A stretch of 64,000 nucleotides of DNA from Lumbricus rubellus (Eukaryota; Annelida; Clitellata; Crassiclitellata; Lumbricidae): the NCBI GenBank assembly GCA_945859605.1, contig OX243816.1:41383819-41447818 (forward strand), written 5' to 3'. Positions 1-45,451 of the stretch are shown piece after piece. Under the pieces are notes generated by a model. The model was not told the origin of the DNA. It worked only from the letters and a program-made list of their open reading frames with translations, and ran no database searches. Position 1 is the first letter of the stretch. Each line of letters opens with the position of its first letter. A program made the translations under genes and the position numbers.

Positions 1-127
1 CCACTGCCACTACTAGGCTATATATACTGCTACGCACTATTATAGGGCTACTGCCACTACAAGTACAGTGGGGCTGCTGCTGGTGCTGCTGGTGCTGCTT
101 CTACTACCACTACAACTACACTAGAGC

Positions 128-138
128 TACTACTACTA

Positions 139-179
<41 letters not shown>

Positions 180-193
180 ACTACTACTACTAC
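128..193. repeat. CTA/CTG trinucleotide microsatellite
   Basis: A tandem CTA run grades into about 12 pure GCT/CTG units (141-180) and back into CTA. It is read directly; the longer flanks (60-240) are degenerate versions of the same triplets. Confidence 0.95.
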
Positions 194-504
194 ATTTGTG
201 CTACTACTACTACTACTGCATCAATTTCAGCATTACATTTCATTATTAATTTTCTCGAGGTAGTTTTAATACCTCACGACTCATGCATGCGAGCCAAACA
301 ACAGCTGCTGTCCGGAGACAGGTAGTTAGTAGACCTACATCAGGATGGGATGCACTTCCGCTTTGATCGACTGAGACGAGACTGGTTGTCTGATCATCAG
401 TAAGTATATACACAATACACATGTGCACATTTGCTACACGTGCACTTTACCAAGTCGAATATCATCGGAAGATGTGGCAGATCGTACGAAGACTAAAAAG
501 AGCA

Positions 505-587
505 GAGCAGACAGACAGGCAGACAGACAGGCAGACAGACAGGCAGACAGACAGGCAGACAGACAGGCAGACAGACAGGCAGACACG
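505..587. repeat. CAGA-type tetranucleotide array with a 12-bp higher-order unit
   Basis: Units alternate as CAGA CAGA CAGG, giving a 12-bp higher-order period repeated about six times. It translates as a TDRQTDRQ-type frame that is not a gene. Confidence 0.93.
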
Positions 588-799
588 GGAAGAGAATAAA
601 TTATTATTTAAACGGACAAAAACAGGAAACGAATTAGTAAAACGGATAGGCCTAGAGACAGAGAGGCAGTTTCCATTTCCAGGTCTAACGAGAAGAATGC
701 TAAGTGGCCTACCCTTTATAGGCCTAAAGTAAAATTAAGGCGCCGTATCCTATAATAATAATAATCGACGTGGACTATTATACAGAAAGCACTTGTGAT

Positions 800-985
800 T
801 TCCTTGCCTTGCAGCCGGATGGTTCAGGTTCGAATCCACCTCAAGCGACCGTGTAGAGACCTTGAGCAAGTCATTCACTCGCAATTGCACAGCGCTTGGG
901 CGTGAAACTCCGATGCAGTTTCGGCGCTGCAGTCGGGAGCGCCTCTGAGTAGGAAGCTTGAACGGGCGCTATGGCAACTGCACAT
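800..985 (+). mobile_element. tRNA-derived SINE, degraded 5' end
   Basis: A B-box-like core (GGTTCGAATCC, about 828-838) is followed by the same body as other SINE copies in the window: CTTGAGCAAGTCATTCACTCGC, then a tail reading GGGAGCGCCTCTGAGTAGG...GGGCGCTATGG. Body and tail match the better preserved inverted copy at 29345-29550. The A box and 5' end are not clear. Confidence 0.7.
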
Positions 986-1140
986 GCAAAAACATACAAA
1001 CAAATGTAGGCTAAGCCCGACCTTAAGCCGTGGTGGCACTGGCTTTTTGTTTTTTACCCTTGTTCTCATTTTGTGTTCTTGCTCTTATAATTGCGTTCTT
1101 GTTCTTAGTTTAGTCCTTGTTCCAGCTGTTCGGGTTCTTG

Positions 1141-1502
1141 CATAGGCGTAGGAGGCGGGGGTCCAGGGGGGCAAATGCCCCCCAAATTTCGGGTAAGTCT
1201 GATTTTTCGGGCAAGCAGACCCGGAAAAATATAAAAAAATTATAAATTTTTTTACTTTTTTATTTTTTCGGGTCTTTTTGCCCGAAAAATCAGACTTGCC
1301 CGAACAAAAAAACCTTTCGGGCAAAAAGTAACGGGAAATTTCAGAAGATTTCGGCCGGATGACTAGAAAAAGGTTGTCAGAATTTTCGGGCAAACGTAAC
1401 GGAAATTTTTCTTAAGATTTCGGCCGGACGAAAAAAAATTTTCGGGCAAAAGTCTCATTTTTGCCCCCCCCCCCCAGCGCTGAAATGTCCCCTACGCCTA
1501 TG
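1141..1502. mobile_element. Non-autonomous hAT-type TIR element with 8-bp TSD
   Basis: The left end CATAGGCGTAGG (1141-1152) is the reverse complement of the right end (1491-1502). The flanks carry a perfect 8-bp duplication GGTTCTTG at 1133-1140 and 1503-1510. The 362-bp interior is built of repeated TTTCGGGCAAAA-like words and is non-coding. An 8-bp TSD with a CA..GGCGTAG-type TIR is typical of hAT MITEs; the superfamily call is inference, the TIR and TSD are seen. Confidence 0.85.
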
Positions 1503-2408
1503 GGTTCTTGCAGCTCTTATTCTTGCAGCTGATGTTGTTGCCCTTGCTCTTGCTGCTAATGTTGTTGCTCTTACTCATGTTTATAGTATTCTTTCTCCTC
1601 GTGTTCCTGTTCTTACTCCTCTTCTTCTTGCGCTCATTGCTCTTGCTCTTCCTGTTTTGTAATTTGTAAAAGCTGATAAAACTAGTTACTACTTTTTCTA
1701 ACTGTAACAAATTCGTGTTTTCCAAACTGCTTTTTCTTGATCTTAACTCTCAAATCAGTCCGTGGAAACACGATAGCATAAATTTTATTGCCCACCGGCG
1801 TTTCCCAGCACATATTCTTCTCATCGCAAGCGGCTTAATTATTTCGATTCGCTGATTTAGCGTTTACACCGCCGACGCCGCCGCCGACGCCATCCTCCTC
1901 CGCGATGTTTTTGTAGCGCTGCGTTCTTTTGATGGCGCTGGTTACCAATTGATTCGGTTTGTGATTCAACGAGTGTCGATCGTCTGCCTTCGCAGCCTTC
2001 GGGGCCGAGATAAGACGCGACTTGAACACGCCCTCTGGTCAATTAGATCCTCCTTGACCAGCTCATTTCCTTACCGACCACTGGCGAGATGGGGGGGAAC
2101 GGAACCCCGCCGCAAAAGATACACTTAGATTGCGCCAGATAAGAGCGGAACGGAGTCGCGTGATTTATGAGTTGCCGCTGCGCCGCAAAGTGGCCAACAC
2201 GGATGGACGAAGCAGCGCGCCAATAAGTCTGCCAGTCGTCTGCTTGTTGGCCTTCGTGTCTCTGTCTGTGTGTCTCGTTTCCCCGCTTTGTATGCGTGCC
2301 TCCATCTGTAATGCTTTCGCAGACGCCGCGTGACACGCGCGTGTCCTCTTTCTCGCACTCTTTTCTCTCTCTCTTTCTTGCGGTTTCTCTATTATTCTCA
2401 TCTCAAGA

Positions 2409-2628
2409 ACACACACACATACACATATACATGCACACACATACAGACGCACACAAACGCACACCCCCCCCCACACACACACGCACACACATTATTTGCT
2501 TTCTCTGTATCTGTCTCGCCACGTGTCTTTGTCTTTTTGTCTCTATGTCACTCTGTATCTCTCTGTATGTCTGTCTCTCTAGCTCTGTCTCTCTCTCTGC
2601 CTTTGTACATGTATATATAGTTATATAC

Positions 2629-2663
<35 letters not shown>
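2409..2663. repeat. CA and CT dinucleotide/compound microsatellites
   Basis: A CA/ACAC-rich run (2409-2492) is followed by TCTGTCTC compound repeats and a pure TC run (about 2630-2663). Confidence 0.9.
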
Positions 2664-2666
<3 letters not shown>

Positions 2667-3039
2667 TTGTATGTTTTCACGTCTCTATTATAGTTTTCAT
2701 ATTTATACCTCGAACCTCTGATTGCCTCTCTACTTTTGGTTAACGCCCTTTCCGCAAAAGTGTACAGTTCTAAGGGCGACTATATAGGACCATCGCGCAT
2801 CAAGCAGCTAATATTGTCCATATATAGGCTATAGTGAGATTGGGAATATCTCAGAGACCGCAGCATATTAGACTTACATTAATAATAGCATTACGTTTTT
2901 ACGTAGGATTTACTTTAAGAATGCGCTACAAAAATTGGATAGAATAAATCATTGATGTTTTTTGTTTGTTAGAATGAGAAAGAGCAGACCTTCACATGTC
3001 TACTTGCCATACGACAGGTCGGTCATTCAGACTTTGATA

Positions 3040-3480
3040 CTTCTTTCCTTCTTTCATTCCTTCCTTCCTTTCTCTGTATTTTAGTTCCTTAATTTCCCAT
3101 CAGTTCTTCCTTTCTTCATTTCTTCAGATGCTACTTCAACCTTCTTTCTGGTCATCCTTTCTTCCAACTTTAATTGCAGCACTTGTTCCTCTCCCCTTCC
3201 AATATCCTCCCTCCTTCATTCCGTCATTCCATCCTTCACTCTTCATATTTATCTTATTAATTCATGCACTCCTACTTTCTTTCTTCCTTGGTTCCAACGT
3301 CACTAACGTCTTTTTTTTATTCCATCCATCATATAGTAGGTCTAATTAGGCCTACCTATCTTCTATTTCTGTCTTATTGTCTTCCTTTCCGCCTTTCAGT
3401 CATCTTTTCCTCTTTCCATTTCCATCATAATTATCTTCATTTTTCTTCCTTATTTCTCTCTTCCGTCCATCCTTCCGACC
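3040..3480. repeat. Pyrimidine-rich low-complexity tract
   Basis: The plus strand is dominated by CTTCC/TTCC/TTTC words for more than 400 bp. Long open frames in it reflect stop-poor pyrimidine composition and not a protein. Confidence 0.75.
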
Positions 3481-4120
3481 GTTCAAGTTATGCTATACTT
3501 ACTGCTAGTACTCACCACTTTGTCTTGTGTGTGTACCTCTTCGCATCAATCAAACAATGTCAGATGACGATGCTGTCTGTTATCTCAGCCGTTTGAAGCA
3601 GATCGATGAGTTGTAGATCCGATGGACCATTAGACCTGTCTGCCAGTGTATGCTAAATCTTTGCTAAAATGTCGACCATCGAATAGGTCTACATCGGAAT
3701 TTTTCTCAGAACCACCTCCCGAGGCTCCCGCCTACCACACCATGTTACGTTACAATCCGTACACACTACACAATAATCGAAGATATTGTTATGGTTTAAG
3801 TCTCAATTGCTCTGAAGTATCATTGTGATTTCATGCTTCGTGCCCTCTCTGCCACTTCGTTGCGGCCTCAGTTCCTCTCTGGTAGTCTTTCCTCATCACA
3901 GTTACCGGTCCTCCCATCTGAGCCTCTCCACCTCATCCTATCTTTTATTCAGTGCAAGCGACAAAACATAATATAAACTTATGCACATTAAATTAAGTTT
4001 TTTTACTCAACTCAAAAAATGTACTTTCTTGCCGTGCCGGAGTTGGGAGCGCCTGTAAGTAATCACATTGAAGAGGCACTGTGGTAATTTATGAATGGAT
4101 GATTGGTTGAATGAACCAAC

Positions 4121-4200
4121 CATTGATTGATTGATTGAATGAATGAATGAATGAATGAATGATTGATTGATTGATTGATTGAATTAATGAATGAATTAAT
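4121..4200. repeat. GAAT/GATT tetranucleotide array after a LINE-type tail
   Basis: GATT units, then GAAT units, then GATT again. It directly follows a degenerate copy of the GGGAGCGCCTGTAAGTA...GAAGAGGCACT tail (about 4049-4083), the usual end of the LINE/SINE family in this window, and ends just before the nAChR splice acceptor at 4223. Confidence 0.8.
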
Positions 4201-4223
4201 TATGCAATGAGTTTGTCTGGCAG

Positions 4224-7908
<3,685 letters not shown>

Positions 7909-8217
7909 ATGACCAGGACCCGGTCCCGGAGACCAGGGCCACCGTCAACTGAAGGAGGACCTGGTCCTGGAGACCAGGGCCACCGTCAACTGAATGTCCA
8001 GGAACTCGTCCGTCTAAATTCGCATCTTCTCAAATCGTTGGAATCGCATCCAGAGGAGTTTTAAATAGGTCGGTTGACGAAGCGTCCTGACCTCATTTCG
8101 ACCAATCAGAACCGGATGCCAGTCCTGCGCTGTTTCCCCGTCGTCTGTTGTTCCTCTGTGCTCCTCTTGTTCGTGGTTCTTTGCGTGATATATTATCCAA
8201 CCTTGACGTATGTAACA

Positions 8218-8604
8218 TTGACCTTGAGCAGACTAGGGCCTATATCAGTTTTTGTTTCGCTGCTGCTAATTATCGCCCGACTTTGACGCTGACAACATTG
8301 ACCTTGAGCTATATAACTAGACATGTAGCCTATATCTGTGTTTGTCTCATCTTGAGTAACTGCTACTCGTGATCCATTTACCCTACCATCGTTGACCTTG
8401 TTAACCTTTAGCGAACTAGACTTACATCGTGAGGTTTTTTGTCGATGTTCTCTGTCCAAGGTCTTTTAGTTTGACCTTGACCTTGACAACGATGACCTGG
8501 AACTGACCAGGTCGATATCATTCTGTTTTGTTTTGTCTCGGTCGCCAATCCGATGTCGTTCATCGCTTGACCTCTAATCATATCACAGGTCCTTTTTGAC
8601 CTTA
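8218..8604 (+). promoter_or_regulatory. Cluster of TTGACCTT(G) nuclear-receptor-like half-sites
   Basis: TTGACCTT words at 8218, 8298, 8392, 8471 and 8477 (overlapping pair), with TTGACCTTA at 8596 and TTGACCT at 8568. The complement, TCAAGGTCA-like, is the extended half-site bound by ERR/NR5A-type receptors. Part of the cluster may come from a decayed tandem repeat (ACATTGACCTTGAGC twice). Function is not shown. Confidence 0.3.
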
Positions 8605-8813
8605 GCTTATCATAGTGTCTAGTTCTATTAATACATGTAGATATCTTACTTATTCCGGCGGTCCAACTAATAACGTCTAAGGACTCAGACGAACGCTTAT
8701 CATAGGGAGAGGAGGAACTTTTTTTATTGAAACAGGTGCACGATTAATGAATGCGTGAAACTGTTTACATAATTATGAATGATCGCAAATGATGCTTGCT
8801 GCACACTGGTCCT

Positions 8814-8884
8814 CATTCGTTTATTCATTCATTCGTTTATTCATTCATTCATTCATTCATTCATTCATTCGTTTATTCAACCAT
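8814..8884. repeat. ATTC tetranucleotide array
   Basis: About 16 ATTC/GTTT-ATTC units, slightly interrupted. Confidence 0.93.
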
Positions 8885-9305
8885 TCAATGAACAGGTCAA
8901 TCAGATAGCTAGCAGGTCCTCTTTTAACGTGCAATTGTACACAAAATGTGCAGTTCTAATTGGCTTTGTGCAGTTGTAGAAGCACTTCTGTGCAGTAAAA
9001 AGTAGACCTGCATGGTTGAAAAAGGCCATTTTCCTCCGATTGGGAATAATTTACCACGGAGGATGGAGAAGAAAAGAAAGGGTTGTGCTGTTCTAAAAAT
9101 TCCTTTAAAACAGCCCTGATAGCTAGGCAACAGACTCAGTGTGAGACTTGTAGAGAAATAATCTGAAGTTCAGAATTGGAGTTGAGGTGTGATAAGAAGA
9201 ATGTAGGCCTATTCTGAGATCCTATGAAAGACTTTGGGGTTGAAACTTCCAACCTCAAACCCCGAAATACTCGCCCTAGGTAGACTAATTTAGGCCTGCA
9301 ATCAG

Positions 9306-9398
9306 TCGGCCAGTCAGTCGGTCGGTCAGTCATTAAGTCAGTCAGACAGTAAATAAGTAAGTAAGTCGGTAAGTCAGTCAGTCGGTTATCAAGTCAGT
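9306..9398. repeat. Degenerate CAGT/GTAA tetranucleotide array
   Basis: CAGTCGGT, CAGT and AAGTAAGT units in tandem, imperfect. Confidence 0.8.
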
Positions 9399-9857
9399 TA
9401 ATTATTTTGTAAAAGGAAGTGCAACGCCAGCGTTTTCAGCCGCACGCTTTTAAAAGCTGCGTCAGAGGCCTGATTGAAATCATAGGTGCTATATAAAATC
9501 AATGTTCAATATCCATGTTTATGACATGTGGATTGTTCTGCAAAGGTCATAATGCGGGGAAGGGGTTTATTGAGGTTATCATATTTTAGATTAGACCTAC
9601 ATAATATCCACGAAGCTGCAACGTTTGGTATGAACAATTAAAATATTGTGTCTTCGTTTCGTGACAACAAACTGCATAATTAAGAATTTAAGAGAGATTA
9701 CAACTGCAGGCTTAATTGTCTTGTATAGTTGCAGGAGAAACGTTATCCATTCAGAGAAATCACAATAAAAGAAATGACTCTTCAGCTCGTCTTCAGTTTC
9801 TCAACTTTGTTTCTACTTACTTGATATTAAGAAGCTCAAGTACAGCATGCTAATAAC

Positions 9858-10035
9858 ATTCATTCATTCATTCATTCATTCATTCATTCATTCATTCATT
9901 CATTCATTCATTCATTCATTCATTCATTCATTCATTCATTCATTCATTCATTCATTCATTCATTCATTCATTCATTCATTCATTCATTCATTCATTCATT
10001 CATTCATTCATTCATTCATTCATTCATTCATTCAT
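9858..10035. repeat. Long ATTC array, tail of an inverted LINE copy
   Basis: About 44 uninterrupted ATTC units. In reverse orientation this is the AATG tail of the LINE remnant at 10490-10925, now separated from it by the TIR element at 10036-10489; ATTC units resume at 10490. Confidence 0.95.
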
Positions 10036-10489
10036 GGGGCCTTCCATAAAGTACGTCACGCTATTTTTGACCATTTTGGACCCCCTCCCCCTGTCACAAA
10101 CTGTCACAAATCTCGGACCCCCCTAAAGTACGTCACACAATCGAATTTTTTCTAAATTAACACCGCAAGGCTATACATAGGGCCTAAAACAAGGCTTCGC
10201 AACAGCATTACTAGCGCTCTTAGCGAGAGGAATCGTGAACAACACATTCAGGGATACGCATTTCATGCTATTTTGACATAAAACTAAGTCAAATGTTTCA
10301 CAAAATTTGTGAAAATTATTTTTAAAGCTATTAAATTCTACAAAAAATATATATAAGAATTAGAAATAAAATTTAAAAAAAATAAATGTGTGACGTCACA
10401 CATGGTCTGACCCCCTCCCCTTGTCACAAACTGTCACACTTTCTTACACCCCCTCCCCCTGGAGCGTGACGTACTTTATGGACGACCCC
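10036..10489. mobile_element. TIR element (MITE) inserted in an ATTC array
   Basis: Left end at 10036-10061 (GGGGCCTTCCATAAAGTACG...) is an inverted match of the right end at 10464-10489. Second internal copies of TGTCACAAACTGTCAC lie near both ends. It is non-coding, 454 bp. Both flanks are ATTC repeat, so the target duplication cannot be defined. Superfamily not assigned. Confidence 0.82.
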
Positions 10490-10925
10490 CATTCATTTAT
10501 TCTTGAATTCATTCATTTATTTCGTGAATTTATACAAGAAACCTTCTCAGAGGCGCTCCCAATCCAGCCACAGCTAAAATATTAGGTTTTGAGCGACTTA
10601 TAAAAAGCAGGTAAATTTAGTCTAGGCATAAGTCGCAAGTTTAGTGGGAGGCCATTCCAGATAGCAGGACCCACAGTAGAAAAGGCTCGGCGGTGTCTTG
10701 TAGAAGTGCGAGTTCGAGGAACCAAAAGTTTCCCCCGTTGTCGCAGAGCGAAGAGCTCGACATGCTGCAAGGTCGGAGACAGGTCGACAAAGGCTAGATA
10801 GGTATGATGGAGCACAATCAGTAAGGCAACGCCAGACAAGTGCAGCAACTCGGTAGGAGATGCGCTGTGAAACAGGGAGCCAGAGAAGAACATCACGCAT
10901 ATAAGCAGAGACTGGGCATATTTAG
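10490..10925 (-). pseudogene. CR1/L2-like LINE C-terminal remnant, frameshifted
   Basis: On the minus strand, two overlapping frames together give the typical C-terminal part of a CR1/L2/Rex1-type reverse-transcriptase ORF: RDVLLWLPVSQRISYRVAAL...VWRCLTDCAPSYL in one frame (10622-10900), then LVPRTRTSTRHRRAFSTVGP and AIWNGLPLNLRLMP in the other (10582-10896). A frameshift separates them. A 3' tail with GGAGCGCCTCTGAGAAGG and AATG units follows at the low-coordinate side. The fragment is 5' truncated and inactive. Confidence 0.8.
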
Positions 10926-12084
10926 CCTAGGAGTGCGGCCAATGAGGCGAGCATATATCATCATATTACCTATAGACGCAAAAGTCAATCAGATGAGGTA
11001 AGAAGACCAATCAGATGAGGTAAGACGCCCAGACACGTGAGGTAAGACGCCAGGGCCAGTCCCGTGAGCATCTCACCCCCCAGCAGTAGTATAGTTACAT
11101 TCCATACCCCACGCCTAAAACGACTAGGCCTACTTCAATGGCAGATTAAACTTCACTGTAACATACATAAAAAATAAGTTAGAATCCAACAAAGTATGCA
11201 TCCTTCGGCAAGAGTGAAACAAAATAATTTTAACAAATTAGGCTAATCCAAAAAGGAAATCCTATAGGCTACATCAGCTTTCGCAAAATTCGATTTTTGT
11301 TATAACGATCGAGAGACTTGTTCACAGGGAGGGAGCGCGAAGTTACGATGTCTTTCGGCATATCAGCTGACTGAAATGATGCCAATGGGTATCTTACCTC
11401 ACATGGGCGTTTTTCCCCACCCTCCCCTACGCTGTACAGTCATGTCCTGACTTTTCTTACTATTATAATAATGCCCAGAGCGAATACCTGCGTTAGTTGC
11501 ATTGCATTCGCTAGATGGCGCTGTGTCAATCTTGTTCCCGTTCTTTTTATCCAATGAATGACTTAATCGAGGTCACGTGATATAATGGCCGTTTTAAAAT
11601 TTCATTTTTCTTAAACGATAACAAGTATTCGACAGAAAATAACGTTCTACAGACACGTTTACGCGCCAGAAATTGCTTTGGAACCTATAGGTGGGCATCG
11701 GGTCGTGTCTTTTAGGCTGGATTTGTGTTGCGTAGTGTGTGGATAATCTTTAAGTCGGTCAGTCGTACATTGACTGCTTAGACCCCCGAAAGCACTTGGC
11801 GGCGCCAACGACACATGGATAATTTAATTTAGCCCTACATCTGGTCCAAAGGGTTGATTTGACAAGGCCGTTAGATTTGCCTGTGGCTATTGGTTAAATT
11901 TTGTTGAGAGTTGAAATTAACGTTTTTGCAGTATTGTTTTGATCGATGATACTGACTTGAGTACCAGTGACAAACCACAATTGTGTCCTTCGCAAATTTT
12001 CTGTCACTTTTAGCGCCATGTAATTCTGTGTATGTACTGTGACAATAAGCGGCAAAAACTCTAGTGTTGGGGAATCGAGTGACA

Positions 12085-12220
12085 ATCCTAACTGACCCTC
12101 ACGACGCCCAACCAAAACCCTAACCAACTATAACGACACTAACCTGACCCTAATCGACCATCTCGACGCTTAACCTGACCCTAACCGACCCTCGCGACGC
12201 ATTAAACTTGACCATAAATG
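12085..12220. repeat. 31-bp minisatellite upstream of CKAP5
   Basis: About four diverged units of the form CCCTAACCGACCCTCGCGACG plus a TTAACCTGA spacer. It ends about 150 bp before the CKAP5 start codon. Confidence 0.75.
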
Positions 12221-12282
12221 ACACGCCAGTCCCCGATTATGTAGTTATGCCCATTAAACAAGGGGCTTCTAAATTGTGCATA

Positions 12283-12364
12283 AAATTTGTGACAAATCTA
12301 GATTGGAAGATAATCTTGTTCCAAATTTGTGACTTAAATCTAGATTGGAAGATAATCTTGTTCC
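12283..12364. repeat. 41-bp tandem duplication just before the CKAP5 ATG
   Basis: AAATTTGTGAC plus AAATCTAGATTGGAAG and ATAATCTTGTTCC occurs at 12283-12322 and again at 12323-12364. The second copy ends 3 nt before the ATG at 12368. Confidence 0.9.
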
Positions 12365-12367
12365 AAG

Positions 12368-44352
<31,985 letters not shown>

Positions 44353-45451
44353 AGCACGCTCGTCGCACCACGACTCTTTTGCTGACCACTGCTTCTGTTC
44401 TCTGCGACACACAGAGAGCGAGCTTTGAACACTGCATATAGTATTTGGCTGTTGGCTGTTTTACATAGTGCTCTGCTAATGTTGTCGTGCGTTTCCACTT
44501 GTTCTTATGTTCCGCAGAATGCACCGCTGCGTTGGCACACCGAAAGCCGCGTCTTTCTGGTGCCTTCTGTTTCGATCAGGGTCTTCAACCGGCGGCGTTG
44601 TCTTCGCGTGCACTGCAGTTGAATCGCACGACGACGCACTCGATGTTTTTAGGTCATGTTTTTAAACGTTTAATCGTTGCCGTCACAGTAATTTGCGTCG
44701 TCACAGACTTTGAGCATTTTAACGTTGATGTGTAGCACTCATTCCTAGATTCATTCGTCTTGCGTTCAGTTCCTTCTTCGTCGAAATGCCATTTTTCTGT
44801 TCAGCGTCGTCCGGTTTTCTTGCGTTTAGTTTGGAGCGTCATCACTCTTGTTTCTACGTTAGTTAAGTCCGTCAGAATTCTCGTTTCTGGCTTTTTTTGT
44901 AGCATCACTCTTGCTTTCACTTTTTTTAAGTCTTTCAGAATTCCTTCTTGAACCCGGTTCTATCACTCGCTGTTTCTGTCTCACGTTCTCCCCCCCCCCC
45001 CTTTATGCCTGCATGCACGCGTCTTGATTTTATGTTTCTATTGACATGATAAATCGTGTACAGTGTGTTTCTACTTGTTTCGACAAACATTTAAGTTTCG
45101 TAGTTGACCGCGCTGAAGGTTATTAATTTCTGTACTCGTGCTGGCTGTAATGACGACTCAGTTTTTTTGTGCAAATTGAACTCTATTGGTAAAATAGAAA
45201 ATAAACTGTAAAAACTAAACGAATGTCATTTCTCTTATGTTCAACATTAGAAAAAATATAGTCATAGTGGAAATATAAAATTGCATGTGCATAGACTAGG
45301 TATTGGATGTTAGCACTTTATACCCGGAACAATGCTACTTGGCATTAAATGGTATAACAAAAATAAACTGTCGAATTCAGATAACTAATGCACTTGTAAA
45401 ACTGATGTGCTCCAATTGCACTCCAGCCTTTTGCCTATCAGTTTGTATCTG
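44353..45451. other. CKAP5 3' UTR and convergent spacer to DUSP
   Basis: No coding exon. AATAAA at 45200-45205 and at 45362-45367 are candidate polyadenylation signals for CKAP5. There is a C11 run near 44990-45001. The DUSP stop codon on the other strand is at 45454-45452, so the 3' ends face each other within 1.1 kb and transcripts may overlap. Confidence 0.6.
45200..45205 (+). terminator. Candidate CKAP5 polyadenylation signal
   Basis: AATAAA 848 bp after the CKAP5 stop codon. No cleavage site is visible from sequence alone. Confidence 0.35.

Larger units (their letters stand above)
1..4223. other. Repeat-rich DNA upstream of the first visible nAChR exon
   Basis: No coding exon could be supported here. 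The stretch holds triplet and tetranucleotide microsatellites, a tRNA-SINE remnant near 800-985, a hAT-type MITE at 1141-1502, CA and CT runs at 2409-2663, a long pyrimidine-rich tract at about 3040-3480, and a LINE-type tail near 4028-4110 followed by a GAAT/GATT array. It is probably intron or 5' flank of the nicotinic receptor gene, whose signal peptide and N-terminal exons I do not find. The open frames seen here are repeat translations. Confidence 0.6.
7909..12367. other. nAChR 3' UTR and spacer before CKAP5
   Basis: No conserved coding exon found. It contains TTGACCTT half-sites (8218-8604), ATTC arrays (8814-8884, 9858-10035), a CAGT-type array (9306-9398), a TIR element (10036-10489), a reverse-strand LINE C-terminal remnant (10490-10925), a 21-bp tandem GATGAGGTAAGA-type repeat (about 10980-11055) and a 31-bp minisatellite (about 12085-12220). 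An AATAAA at 9764-9769 could end the nAChR transcript, but it is far from the stop and unproven. Confidence 0.6.

Noticed and set aside
9847..10155. IHSFIHSF open frame
   Set aside because: ATTC microsatellite translation.
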